From assembly GCA_900553015.1 (NCBI GenBank), contig USBY01000001.1, positions 62,001 to 126,000 of the forward strand: DNA of 64,000 nt, in the 5' to 3' direction. Source of the stretch: an uncultured Clostridium sp. Lineage in GTDB: Bacteria > Bacillota > Clostridia > TANB77 > CAG-508. A program made the translations under genes and the position numbers. The notes under the pieces are model-generated. The model did not search any database, was not told the DNA's origin, and was given only the letters and a program-made list of their open reading frames with translations. Positions 7,645 through 16,900 of the stretch are shown in pieces. Each line of letters opens with the position of its first letter. The first letter of the stretch is position 1.

Positions 7645-10272
7645 CTACTCTTCATTTATTGCTGCTTGAGCTGCTGCAAGTTTTGCAATTGGTACTCTAT
7701 ATGGAGAACAAGATACATAATTTAAACCAAGTGCATTACAAAATTTTACAGAAGCTGGATTTCCACCATGCTCACCACAAATTCCAATTTTTAAATCTGG
7801 TCTTGTTTTTCTTCCAAGTTCCACTGCTATTTTCATTAATTTACCTACACCTTTTTTATCTATTGTAGCAAATGGATCAAAATCATAAATATTTTTAGAA
7901 TAATATTCATTTAAGAATTTACCTGCATCATCCCTACTAAATCCAAAAGTCATTTGTGTTAAATCGTTTGTTCCAAATGAGAAAAACTCTGCTTCTTTAG
8001 CTATTTCATCAGCAGTTAATGCAGCTCTTGGAATTTCTATCATTGTTCCTACATGATATCTCATTTCTATATTTGCTTCTTCCAAAATTTTATCTGCAGT
8101 TTCTGTAACTATTGATTTTACATATTTCATTTCTTTATATTCCCCAACTAAAGGAATCATTATTTCTGGAATTACATTCATTCCTTCTTTATTAACATTT
8201 ATTGCAGCTTCTATAATAGCTCTTGTTTGCATTTGAGCTATTTCTGGATATGTTACATCTAATCTACAACCTCTATGTCCCATCATTGGATTGAACTCAT
8301 GTAACTTTTGAATTGTCTCTCTGATTTTTTCCTCTTTTATATTCATTTCTTTTGATAGTTCATATATATCTTTATCTGTTTTAGGTAAAAATTCATGTAG
8401 TGGTGGATCTAACAATCTAATTGTTACTGTATATCCATTCATTGCTTTATATAATTCTTCAAAATCTGCTCTTTGCATAGGTAATAATTTTGCTAATGCA
8501 ACTTTTCTTTGTTCTACTGTTTCTGAAAGAATCATTTCTCTTATTGCTTTTACTCTTTCTGGTGCAAAAAACATATGCTCTGTTCTACATAAACCAATTC
8601 CTTCTGCTCCAAATTCATAAGCTTGTTTTGCATCTCTTGGAGTATCAGCATTTGCTCTAACTTTTAATTTTCTATATTGATCTGCCCAATTCATAAGTTC
8701 TGCAAAATTTCCAGAAACAGTTGCAGGTACAGTATCTATTTTTCCATCATATACATTTCCAGTTGAACCATCTAAAGATATATAGTCGCCTTCCATATAT
8801 TCTGCGCCATCTGGTAATTCGAAATATCCTTCTTCTTCGTTTACAACTATGCTAGAACATCCTGCCACACAGCAAGTTCCCATTCCTCTTGCAACAACTG
8901 CAGCATGTGATGTCATTCCTCCTCTTACAGTTAATATTCCTTTGCACACATTCATACCATCAATATCATTTGCAGATGTTTCTAAACGTACTAATATTAA
9001 TTCTTTTTCTCCTGCTTCATGTAGTTGTACTGCTTTTTCTGCGCTAAATACAACTTTTCCTGTTGCAGCTCCTGGTGATGCTGCTAATCCTTGTGCTATC
9101 AATCTTGCATATTTTAATTTTTCTTTATCAAAATTAGGATGCAATAATTGTTCTAATTGCTTTGGTTCTACTCTAAGTACTGCTTCTCTTTCGTCTATTA
9201 ACCCTTCTTTTACTAAGTCCACAGCCACTTGCAAAGCTGCTTGCGCAGTTCTTTTTCCATTTCTTGTTTGTAAAATATATAAGCTTCCATGTTCTATTGT
9301 AAATTCCAAATCTTGCATATCTTTATAATGCTTTTCTAATTTTTTCGCACTTCTTACAAACTCATTGTACACATCTGGATTAATCTCTGCTAATTTATCT
9401 ATCGTCATTGGAGTTCTTATTCCTGCTACTACATCTTCCCCTTGTGCATTCATAAGAAATTCTCCGTATATTTTATTTTCTCCTGTTGCTGGATTTCTAG
9501 AAAATGCTACACCTGTACCACAGTCATCTCCCATATTTCCAAACACCATCATCTGAATATTTACAGCTGTTCCCCAATCTCCTGGTATATCATTTAATCT
9601 TCTATATTTAATTGCTCTTGGATTATTCCAAGATTTAAATACAGCTTCTATGCATTCTAATAGTAAAGCTTTTACATCTTGTGGAAATGCTGAACCAGTT
9701 TGGTCATAATATATTCCCTTAAATACTTTTACTAAATCTTCTAGGTCATTTGCATCCATATCTATATCTTGAGCAAGACCTCTTTGCATTTTTTTAGTAT
9801 CTATAGCTTTTTCATAAACACTATTAGGAATTCCTTTTACTACATCACTATACATTTGTATAAATCTTCTATAACTGTCATATGCAAATCTTCTATTTTT
9901 TGCAGCTAATGTTTTAACTGTTTCATCATTAATTCCTAAATTTAATATTGTATCCATCATTCCTGGCATAGAAACTCTAGCTCCAGAACGAACAGAAACT
10001 AATAATGGTTTTTGAACATCTCCAAACTTTTTGCCAGACATTTCTTCTAGTTTACCTAGAGCTTTTTCTATTTGGCTTATTATATCTTCTGATATTTTCT
10101 CTCCGTCTTCATAATATTTATTACAACATTCTGCAGATATTGTAAAACCTTGTGGAATTGGTAGCCCCAAATTTGTCATTTCTGCCAAATTTGCACCTTT
10201 TCCACCAAGAATATCTTTCATTTTTGCATTTCCTTCTTGAAATAAATATACATATTTCTTGTTTTCTTCCAT
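7645..10272 (-). CDS. ppdK: pyruvate, phosphate dikinase
   Basis: An 875-residue PPDK, the normal length. It interconverts pyruvate, ATP and phosphate with phosphoenolpyruvate, AMP and pyrophosphate, and in anaerobes often runs glycolytically or feeds gluconeogenesis. The N-terminal ATP-grasp has GGKGANLAEMTNLGLP and SVRSGA; the swivelling His domain has GGMTSHAAVVARGMG with the phosphorylated His near residue 453; the C-terminal TIM barrel has LLDPPLHEFLP and the CGEHGGNP active-site Cys near 831. An in-frame ATG lies ten codons upstream at 10302, but GGAGA at 10281-10285 is spaced for the ATG at 10272, which also gives the usual MEENKKYVY start. Transcribed alone. Confidence 0.97.
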   Translation of the reverse strand: MEENKKYVYLFQEGNAKMKDILGGKGANLAEMTNLGLPIPQGFTISAECCNKYYEDGEKISEDIISQIEKALGKLEEMSGKKFGDVQKPLLVSVRSGARVSMPGMMDTILNLGINDETVKTLAAKNRRFAYDSYRRFIQMYSDVVKGIPNSVYEKAIDTKKMQRGLAQDIDMDANDLEDLVKVFKGIYYDQTGSAFPQDVKALLLECIEAVFKSWNNPRAIKYRRLNDIPGDWGTAVNIQMMVFGNMGDDCGTGVAFSRNPATGENKIYGEFLMNAQGEDVVAGIRTPMTIDKLAEINPDVYNEFVRSAKKLEKHYKDMQDLEFTIEHGSLYILQTRNGKRTAQAALQVAVDLVKEGLIDEREAVLRVEPKQLEQLLHPNFDKEKLKYARLIAQGLAASPGAATGKVVFSAEKAVQLHEAGEKELILVRLETSANDIDGMNVCKGILTVRGGMTSHAAVVARGMGTCCVAGCSSIVVNEEEGYFELPDGAEYMEGDYISLDGSTGNVYDGKIDTVPATVSGNFAELMNWADQYRKLKVRANADTPRDAKQAYEFGAEGIGLCRTEHMFFAPERVKAIREMILSETVEQRKVALAKLLPMQRADFEELYKAMNGYTVTIRLLDPPLHEFLPKTDKDIYELSKEMNIKEEKIRETIQKLHEFNPMMGHRGCRLDVTYPEIAQMQTRAIIEAAINVNKEGMNVIPEIMIPLVGEYKEMKYVKSIVTETADKILEEANIEMRYHVGTMIEIPRAALTADEIAKEAEFFSFGTNDLTQMTFGFSRDDAGKFLNEYYSKNIYDFDPFATIDKKGVGKLMKIAVELGRKTRPDLKIGICGEHGGNPASVKFCNALGLNYVSCSPYRVPIAKLAAAQAAINEE

Positions 10273-10353
10273 GTATCTTCTCTCCTTTATCTTTTGAATC
10301 ATATTTGCTTATATACTAAGCTTAATTTCGTACAATGCTATTTTTATATCAAT

Positions 10354-10381
10354 ATTATATCACTTTATGTCTTTTAGTAAA
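10354..10381 (-). promoter_or_regulatory. putative promoter of ppdK
   Basis: On the reverse strand TTTACT and TATAAT are 16 bp apart, about 80 bp upstream of the ppdK start. The -10 is consensus, the -35 moderately so. Confidence 0.5.
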
Positions 10382-10399
10382 CCTTTTTGAAGAAATTTA

Positions 10400-10522
10400 G
10401 GGATTTGAGGACGTTCCTTTTTTGGTTTTTTCTGGATTCAGAGACGTTCCTTTTTGTTTTTTTCGGGATTTAGGAACGGTGCTTTTTTTTGTCTTTCGGG
10501 ATTTGGGGACGGTGCTTTTTTC
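10400..10522. repeat. REP-like repeat cluster A (four units)
   Basis: Four imperfect copies of a unit of about 30 bp, GGGATTTrGGGACGkTCC followed by a T-run, begin at about 10400, 10434, 10465 and 10498, all in the same orientation. Copies 1-2 carry GACGTTCC, copies 3-4 ACGGTGC. The cluster fills the gap between ppdK and the small gene at 10535. The same unit recurs at 22.6, 27.6, 52.0 and 54.3 kb. No open reading frame or transposase is attached. Confidence 0.8.
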
Positions 10523-10534
10523 CCTCTTTTGTAT

Positions 10535-10708
10535 CTAATATTTTATCTCTTTAGGTATTACTATTCTAGAAACATTCACACTTTTGGGTTTAAATAATTC
10601 ATCTAATTGTTCTTCTAAATAATATGCTTCCTTAAAAAACATTCTATTAAGCAATTTTATTATCTTATCAAGCTTACTCTCTTTTCTTACTATTAAACTT
10701 GTTTCCAT
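10535..10708 (-). CDS. small uncharacterised protein (57 residues)
   Basis: Charged, helical, 57 residues, no membrane segment or recognised domain. The upstream in-frame ATG at 10780 would place the first codons inside the glyS terminator; the ATG at 10708 has AGAGGTG about nine bases before it and is preferred. Sequence such as KLDKIIKLLNRMFF suggests an amphipathic helix. It sits between glyS and the repeat cluster and is probably its own transcript. Function unknown; moderately confident it is a real gene because of the ribosome site and even codon use. Confidence 0.55.
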   Translation of the reverse strand: METSLIVRKESKLDKIIKLLNRMFFKEAYYLEEQLDELFKPKSVNVSRIVIPKEIKY

Positions 10709-10765
10709 CCTATACACCTCTTTGGTATCATCTAACAAAATCTTATCATAAGTTAAACAAAAGTA

Positions 10766-10808
10766 AAAGACATTCATCAAACTAATTTTGTTTAATGAAT
10801 GTCTTTAT
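10766..10808 (-). terminator. terminator of glyS
   Basis: A 17-bp stem with one mismatch (10766-10782 with 10790-10806), 7-base loop, followed on the reverse strand by a T-rich stretch. It lies 44 bp after the glyS stop. Confidence 0.8.
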
Positions 10809-10849
10809 AATTATCATACTATATAAAACTTTAATTTCACTAGTTACAA

Positions 10850-12232
10850 TTAAAATTCTACTTTTTCAGCAATCCAATTTTCTAATTCGTCAATATTTAC
10901 TCTTACTTGTTCCATAGTATCTCTATCTCTAATTGTTACGCAATTATCTTCTAATGTGTCAAAATCTATTGTTACACAATAAGGAGTTCCAATTTCGTCT
11001 TCTCTTCTATATCTCTTTCCTATACTTCCTGCTTCATCATAATCACACATAAATTTCTTTGCTAAATTTGTATATACTTCTGTTGCTTTTTCAGATAATT
11101 TCTTAGATAAAGGTAAAACTGCAAGTTTATATGGTGCTAAAGCTGGATGTAAATGTAATACTGTTCTTACATCTCCTTCTGCAATTTCTTCTTCCTCGTA
11201 TGCGTTACATAAGAAAGCTAATAATACTCTATCTGCTCCTAGTGATGGTTCTATAACATATGGTACATATTTTTCACCTGTTTCTTGATCTAAATATGAC
11301 ATATCTTGGTTTGAATGGTTCATATGTTGTGTTAAGTCATAATCTGTTCTATCTGCAATTCCCCATAATTCTCCCCATCCAAATGGGAATGCAAATTCTA
11401 TATCTGTTGTTGCTTTGCTATAGAATACCAATTCTTCTTTTGAATGATCTCTTAAACGTATATTTTCTTTCTTCATTCCTAGGCTTAATAACCAGTTTTC
11501 ACAATAGTCTTTCCAATATTTATGCCATTCTAAATCTGTTCCTGGTTTGCAGAAGAATTCTAATTCCATTTGTTCGAATTCTCTTGTTCTGAATATAAAG
11601 TTTCCTGGTGTTATTTCGTTTCTAAATGCTTTTCCTATTTGTGCAATACCCATTGGCATTTTCTTTCTAGATGTTCTTAATACATTTTTAAAATCTACAA
11701 ATATACCTTGTGCTGTTTCTGGTCTTAAATATATTTCTGCTGTCTTATCCTCTGTAACACCTTGGAATGTTTTAAACATTAAATTAAATTTACGTATATC
11801 TGTAAAATTTGTTTTACCACAATTAGGGCAAGGTATCTTATTCTCATTAATAAAGTTTATTAATTGTTCATCTGTCATACCATCTGCAATCATATCTTTT
11901 CCTTGTTCATGTGCCCATTCTTCTATTAATTTATCTGCTCTGTGTCTTGTTTTACATTCCTTACAATCAATTAATGGATCTGAGAACCCTCCAACATGAC
12001 CTGAAGCAACCCATGTTTCTGGATTCATTAATATTGCTGCATCTAATCCTACTATATTTGGTTGTTCTTGAATGAATTTTTTTCTCCAAGCAGCTTTAAT
12101 ATTGTTTTTTAATTCATTTCCTAAAGGACCATAATCCCAAGTATTTGCAAGTCCTCCATAAATTTCTGAACCAGGATATACATATCCTCTTGATTTGCAT
12201 AATGCTACGATTTTTTCCATTGAATCTACCAT
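10850..12232 (-). CDS. glyS: glycine--tRNA ligase, homodimeric type
   Basis: A 460-residue class II synthetase of the alpha2 type found in many Firmicutes, charging tRNA-Gly. Motifs seen: the N-terminal [20 protein letters not shown] block, motif 2 with [21 protein letters not shown], the [16 protein letters not shown] active-site region, motif 3 [12 protein letters not shown] and the anticodon-binding C-terminal domain ([14 protein letters not shown]). An ATG at 12232 follows AGGAGG by eight bases. Expression should respond to uncharged tRNA-Gly through the T-box leader upstream. Confidence 0.97.
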   Translation of the reverse strand: MVDSMEKIVALCKSRGYVYPGSEIYGGLANTWDYGPLGNELKNNIKAAWRKKFIQEQPNIVGLDAAILMNPETWVASGHVGGFSDPLIDCKECKTRHRADKLIEEWAHEQGKDMIADGMTDEQLINFINENKIPCPNCGKTNFTDIRKFNLMFKTFQGVTEDKTAEIYLRPETAQGIFVDFKNVLRTSRKKMPMGIAQIGKAFRNEITPGNFIFRTREFEQMELEFFCKPGTDLEWHKYWKDYCENWLLSLGMKKENIRLRDHSKEELVFYSKATTDIEFAFPFGWGELWGIADRTDYDLTQHMNHSNQDMSYLDQETGEKYVPYVIEPSLGADRVLLAFLCNAYEEEEIAEGDVRTVLHLHPALAPYKLAVLPLSKKLSEKATEVYTNLAKKFMCDYDEAGSIGKRYRREDEIGTPYCVTIDFDTLEDNCVTIRDRDTMEQVRVNIDELENWIAEKVEF

Positions 12233-12263
12233 AATAAAAACCTCCTAATACTTTATTTGCTAA

Positions 12264-12488
12264 GTACCAGAAGGCTTTATTAATCTAAAAAACTTCCGTA
12301 CCTAGCATATTAGCTAGGGACGAAAGTTATATTCCGCGGTTCCACCCTAATTGATAAATTTAATTATCCTCTTCGTTATAATTGTGCTCCAAAGCTCCCC
12401 ATATTTTTTTGCTATTAGTTTACACCAACCACTAACTCTCTTTTAGCTTTATAAATACTTTTTCTTTTTCATCGCACTTATTAAATTT
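12264..12488 (-). promoter_or_regulatory. T-box riboswitch controlling glyS
   Basis: The reverse-strand leader carries the T-box core AGGGTGGAACCGCGGA (12332-12347), which pairs with the tRNA acceptor end, after a Stem I with AGAGAG and a GGTTGGTG-type apical loop. It is followed by a terminator hairpin (12291-12306 with 12313-12328, then a U-run) that competes with an antiterminator containing the T-box. Uncharged tRNA-Gly should allow read-through into glyS. I could not fix the specifier codon with certainty. Confidence 0.93.
12286..12328 (-). terminator. T-box regulated terminator
   Basis: Stem of 16 positions with a few mismatches around CCTAGC/GCTAGG, 6-base loop, then a run of six U on the reverse strand. 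This is the hairpin that forms when tRNA-Gly is charged. Confidence 0.85.
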
Positions 12489-12493
12489 ATATA

Positions 12494-12522
12494 CTTATAT
12501 CATATTATTTACAAAAAATCAA
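12494..12522 (-). promoter_or_regulatory. promoter of the glyS T-box leader
   Basis: Reverse strand TTGATT and TATAAG are 17 bp apart, placing the start of transcription near 12488, just where the T-box Stem I begins. Confidence 0.6.
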
Positions 12523-12528
12523 GGATTA

Positions 12529-12834
12529 TTATTTAATAACAAAAAAATATATTGCCAAAACAATTTCTGTTATTAGAATTGTAGGAAATCCTATTGTAAA
12601 TTTTAACTTTTTAGTCTTATGTCTAAATGTGTACATTCCGGCTATTCCTCCAATTCCACCTCCTAATAGAACTAATGTGAATAATCCTGCTTCACTTATT
12701 CTCCATTCACCTTTTTGTGCTCTTCTTTTATCCCACCACATAGCTGCAAAAGCTAGTAAATTTATAACAATTAAATATATTATAATATTTTTTGGTGTAA
12801 ATATTGCTTCTACCATTAATTTATAGTCTAACAT
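12529..12834 (-). CDS. DUF1294 family small membrane protein
   Basis: About 101 residues with three to four membrane segments. The family signature WWDKRRAQKGEWRISE near the middle, followed by the glycine-rich LGGGIGGIAGMYTFRHKTKK, is the DUF1294 pattern. Role unknown; members are often found as stand-alone small inner-membrane proteins. Two consecutive ATGs exist (12837 and 12834); GGAGA is better spaced for the second. The start overlaps the end of the upstream DUF2207-like gene, so the two are translationally coupled. Confidence 0.85.
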   Translation of the reverse strand: MLDYKLMVEAIFTPKNIIIYLIVINLLAFAAMWWDKRRAQKGEWRISEAGLFTLVLLGGGIGGIAGMYTFRHKTKKLKFTIGFPTILITEIVLAIYFFVIK

Positions 12835-13882
12835 CATTCTCTCCTATATCTTTAAAAATACTTTTTATATAATCTAAATTCAAATTATAATTTAATTTTA
12901 AATCATTTATTATACTTTGGGTGTAATCTTTATTGACATCTAATACTGTTGCATAAGCTATATGTTTTTCTAAAACTATTACACTGTCTATTTTTCTGTC
13001 TTTTATTAAAGTATAATCTTTTAAGAAATTTTTGTATTTATCCCATCTTTTCATCTCTTTTGCTCCTGCACTAGTATAAATGCCAGCAATATATTTTTCA
13101 TCCTTTTGTATGATTTTTGATATTATTATTAAACATGGTTCTATAAGTGCTATCTCAAATAGTGTAAATAATATTGTTATAAGAAATTGTGCTAATTCAG
13201 CTCTTGGATTAGTAGCATATACTATTGCACATAAGAGCATTATAAGCATAAATAATATGAAAAATATTCCCGTTAAACCTATATGTTTATATTTTAAAAA
13301 TCCAAATTTGTTAAATTCTTTTATTACAATTTCCTTCCATTCATAAAAATCTATCTTCTGTTTTGATACTATTTTTTCGTATAAATATTTTTCATCTACT
13401 GGAAGAATATTGCTGTCTTGATTAGTTCCTTTTTCCAATATATAGTTATTTTCTTCTGTTTTTCTTATATCCAAATATTTTTTAGCACATAAGTCTAAAA
13501 TACATGCTGTAATATCTTTCTCGTCTTCTAGTTTTTGATTTTGAAGATATGATAAAATTGCTGGACTATAGTTTACTTCCATATCTCTTACATATATACC
13601 TTCATCACTAGAAATTCTAACTTGTAATATATTATATATCTTCTTTCCTAATCTAATAATTAAATATAGTAATGTAATTATTAATATAATCGCTACACTA
13701 GTTCCATTATTATTGCTAATAAGATCCACAAGTTTTAAAGGCATTACAGCAATTGGAATGCAAGCTAAAATTAACAATATTAGTAATATCGGAATATATT
13801 TTTTTACATTTTTCTTATTATATAGTATAAATAGTATTAAAAATATTACTACAAACCATATACATATTACAAAATTTTTCAT
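12821..13882 (-). CDS. DUF2207-like membrane protein lacking the extracytoplasmic domain
   Basis: 353 residues. Three N-terminal membrane segments (residues about 5-100), a cytoplasmic part with YSPAILSYL and ITACILDLCAKKYLDI, two more segments (about 215-265), and a C-terminal part with MKRWDKYKNFLKDYTLI and VVLEKHIAYATVLDV. This C-terminal arrangement matches the cytoplasmic half of DUF2207 proteins, whose usual N-terminal secreted beta domain is absent here. Function unknown. It lies downstream of polC and overlaps the DUF1294 gene by 14 bp or more. The family call is by motif and layout. Confidence 0.7.
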   Translation of the reverse strand: MKNFVICIWFVVIFLILFILYNKKNVKKYIPILLILLILACIPIAVMPLKLVDLISNNNGTSVAIILIITLLYLIIRLGKKIYNILQVRISSDEGIYVRDMEVNYSPAILSYLQNQKLEDEKDITACILDLCAKKYLDIRKTEENNYILEKGTNQDSNILPVDEKYLYEKIVSKQKIDFYEWKEIVIKEFNKFGFLKYKHIGLTGIFFILFMLIMLLCAIVYATNPRAELAQFLITILFTLFEIALIEPCLIIISKIIQKDEKYIAGIYTSAGAKEMKRWDKYKNFLKDYTLIKDRKIDSVIVLEKHIAYATVLDVNKDYTQSIINDLKLNYNLNLDYIKSIFKDIGENDVRL

Positions 13883-13900
13883 TTTATTCCCCTTTTACAA

Positions 13901-13930
13901 TAAAGGTGAATATTTTATTATTCACCTTTA
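13901..13930 (-). terminator. putative terminator after polC
   Basis: A perfect 10-bp stem (13901-13910 with 13921-13930) with a 10-base loop lies 13 bp after the polC stop. The following reverse-strand T tract is short, so termination may be partial and the two membrane protein genes may be read from polC. Confidence 0.55.
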
Positions 13931-13942
13931 TCATTCTTATAT

Positions 13943-16900
13943 TTAAGCAAATAAACTCATTTGATTGCTCTCATTCATTCCTTTTAGGCATCCCGCATTT
14001 CTTAGTAATTCTATTACTGAGCTTCCTGCTTTTGCCCTCATTCTTATGTCATCTATACACATAAATGGCTCTTCTTCCCTTGCTTTAACTATACTTTCTG
14101 CTGCAACAGTTCCAAGACCAGGAATACTATTTAATGGTGGTCTTATTCCATCCTCTTCTGCAATAAACTTTGTACTATGAGATTGGTACAAGTCAATTGG
14201 TAAGAAATTAATTCCTCTTTCATACATTTCTAATACTAGTTCTAGTATGGCATACATATTTTTATCTTTTGTAGTTGCATTATTTCCAGCTAAATCTATT
14301 TCTTTCATTTTGTTTAGTACTTTTTCTTTTCCGTGACACATTATATCACTATCAAATTCATCTGCTCTTATTGTAAAATATGCAGTATAATATGCTTTTG
14401 GTTCGTGAACTTTAAACCACGCTATTCTAAATGCATTTGTAACATATGCTGCCGCATGGGCTTTAGGGAACATGTATTTTATCTTTTCACAAGATTTTAT
14501 ATACCACTCTGGAACATCATGTTCCTTCATTAATTCTTTATATTGATCCCACTTAGGTTCTTTTCCTTTGGCTACCTTTCCTTTACGTACAGATTCCATT
14601 ATTTTAAATGCATCATTTGGTGGCAAACCTTTTTTAATTAGGTATATCATTATATCATCACGACAACATATTGCTTCTGATAATGTAACTGTTCCTGCAT
14701 CTATTAAGCTTTGTGCATTTCCAAGCCACACGTCTGTACCATGTGACAATCCAGAAATACGAATTAACTCATCAAATCTTTTAGGTTTTGTATCTACTAA
14801 CATTCCTCTAACAAACTTTGTACCAAATTCTGGTATTCCATAACTTCCTACCTCTGAATGTATTTGTTCTGGAGTTACTCCTAATGCTTTAGTAGAACTA
14901 AAGATTGACATTGTTTCTTTATCATCTAAAGGTACCTTAGTTGGATCTACTCCTGTAATATCAAATAACATTCTTATCATTGTAGGATCATCATGACCAA
15001 GTATATCTAGTTTTAATAAGTTTTGGTCTATTGAGTGATAATCAAAATGTGTTGTTATGATATCAGAATTAGGATCATCTGCAGGATGTTGTACTGGTGT
15101 AAATTCATATATTTCTCTACCTTTTGGAACAACTATAATTCCTCCAGGGTGTTGGCCTGTTGTTCTTTTTATTCCTGTACAACCTTGCGAAATTCTTGCA
15201 ACCTCTGCATTTGCAACTGGTATATTTCTTTCTTCATAATATTTCTTTACATAGCCAAATGCTGTCTTATCTGCAACTGTACCAACTGTTCCAGCCTTAA
15301 ACGTTGTACCCTTTCCAAATATAACTTCTGTATATCTATGTGCTTTTGCTTGATATTCACCAGAGAAGTTTAAGTCTATATCTGGCTCCTTATCTCCATT
15401 AAATCCAAGGAATGTCTCGAATGGTATATCCATACCATCTTTTACAAGTTTTGTTCCACATTTTGGACAATCTTTATCTGGTAAGTCAAATCCATTCTCA
15501 TACCCATAATCTGTAAAATCAGAATACTTACAATTAGGACATCTATAATGTGGTGGAAGTGAATTAACTTCTGTTATACCTGTCATATTAGCCACAAATG
15601 ACGAACCAACAGATCCTCTTGAACCAACAATATATCCGTCTTCATTTGACTTCCAAACCAGTTTTTGTGCAATTATATACATAACGGAGAATCCATTTTT
15701 TATAATTGATGTTAATTCTTTATCAAGTCTTTCTTCAACTATAGCTGGAAGTGGATTGCCATATAATTCATGGGCTTTTGAATATGCAATCTCTTTTATA
15801 GTTGTTTCACAACCTGGTATATGTGGTGGACATTTTTCTGGTGATATTGGGCTAATCCAATCACACATATCTGAAATTTTATTTGTATTTGTTACAACTA
15901 CTTCATATGCTTTTTCTTCTCCTAAATATTCGAACTCTTTTAGCATTTCCTCTGTAGTTCTTAAATATAGTGGTGCTTGCTGATCTGCATCATCATATCC
16001 TTGTCCTGCCTGTAACATTCTTCTATAAATTTCATCAGATGGATCCATAAAGTGTACATCACAAGTTGCAACAACTAATTTATTTAGTCTTTCTCCAATT
16101 TCTACAATCTTTCTATTTATATTTTTTAAACCTTCTTCATCTGCTACTGTTCCATTTCGAATTAAGAAATCATTATTTCCTAATGGCTGTATTTCTAAAT
16201 AATCATAATCTTTTGCAATATCTTCTATTTCTTCATCTGTTTTTCCCATTTCTATTGCTTGATATAATTCTCCTGCTTCACAAGCACTTCCTAATATTAA
16301 ACCTTCTGAATATTTTTTATATACTGATTTTAAAATTCTTGGTTTTTTATAAAAATAGTCTAAATGAGAAATTGATATTAATTTATATAAATTTTTAAGT
16401 CCAACATAGTTTGTTGCTAATATTATTGCATGATAAGTAGGTAATTTTTTAAAGTCTGCTTCTCCTGCAACTTTTTTAGTAATATCATCTAATGTTTCAC
16501 AACCCTTATCTTTTAACATTTTAAGCATTACATTTAATACTTTTACAGTTGTATCAACATCATCTAACGCTCTATGTGCTACTTCTACTTTTATACCTAA
16601 GTTTTCTGCAATTTTTCCTAGCTTATATTTTTTATAATCTGGGAATAAATCTTTTGCTAACCTTAATGTATCTAAATATGTATTTTCTAAACTTAATCCT
16701 AATTCGTTTGCATTATATTTTAAAAATCCAATATCAAAATCTGCATTATGTGCAACTAAAACTGAATCTCCAACAAATTCTAATATTTTAGGCATAACTT
16801 TATCTATTGTTTCTGCATCTTTTACCATATCATCTGTAATATTGGTAACTTCTACAACTCTTTGTGGTATTGGCTTTTCTGGATTTACGAAACAAGAAAA

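Noticed and set aside
8849..9328. 159-codon plus-strand frame inside ppdK
   Set aside because: Antisense shadow of a clearly coding gene; no ribosome site and composition that mirrors the sense codons.
10400..10522. Tandem terminators instead of repeats
   Set aside because: The units have T-runs but most lack a stem before the run; the conserved core recurs at unrelated places in both orientations.
12821..12837. Frameshift between the DUF2207-like and DUF1294 genes
   Set aside because: The overlap is a normal coupled start with its own ribosome site and both products are complete.
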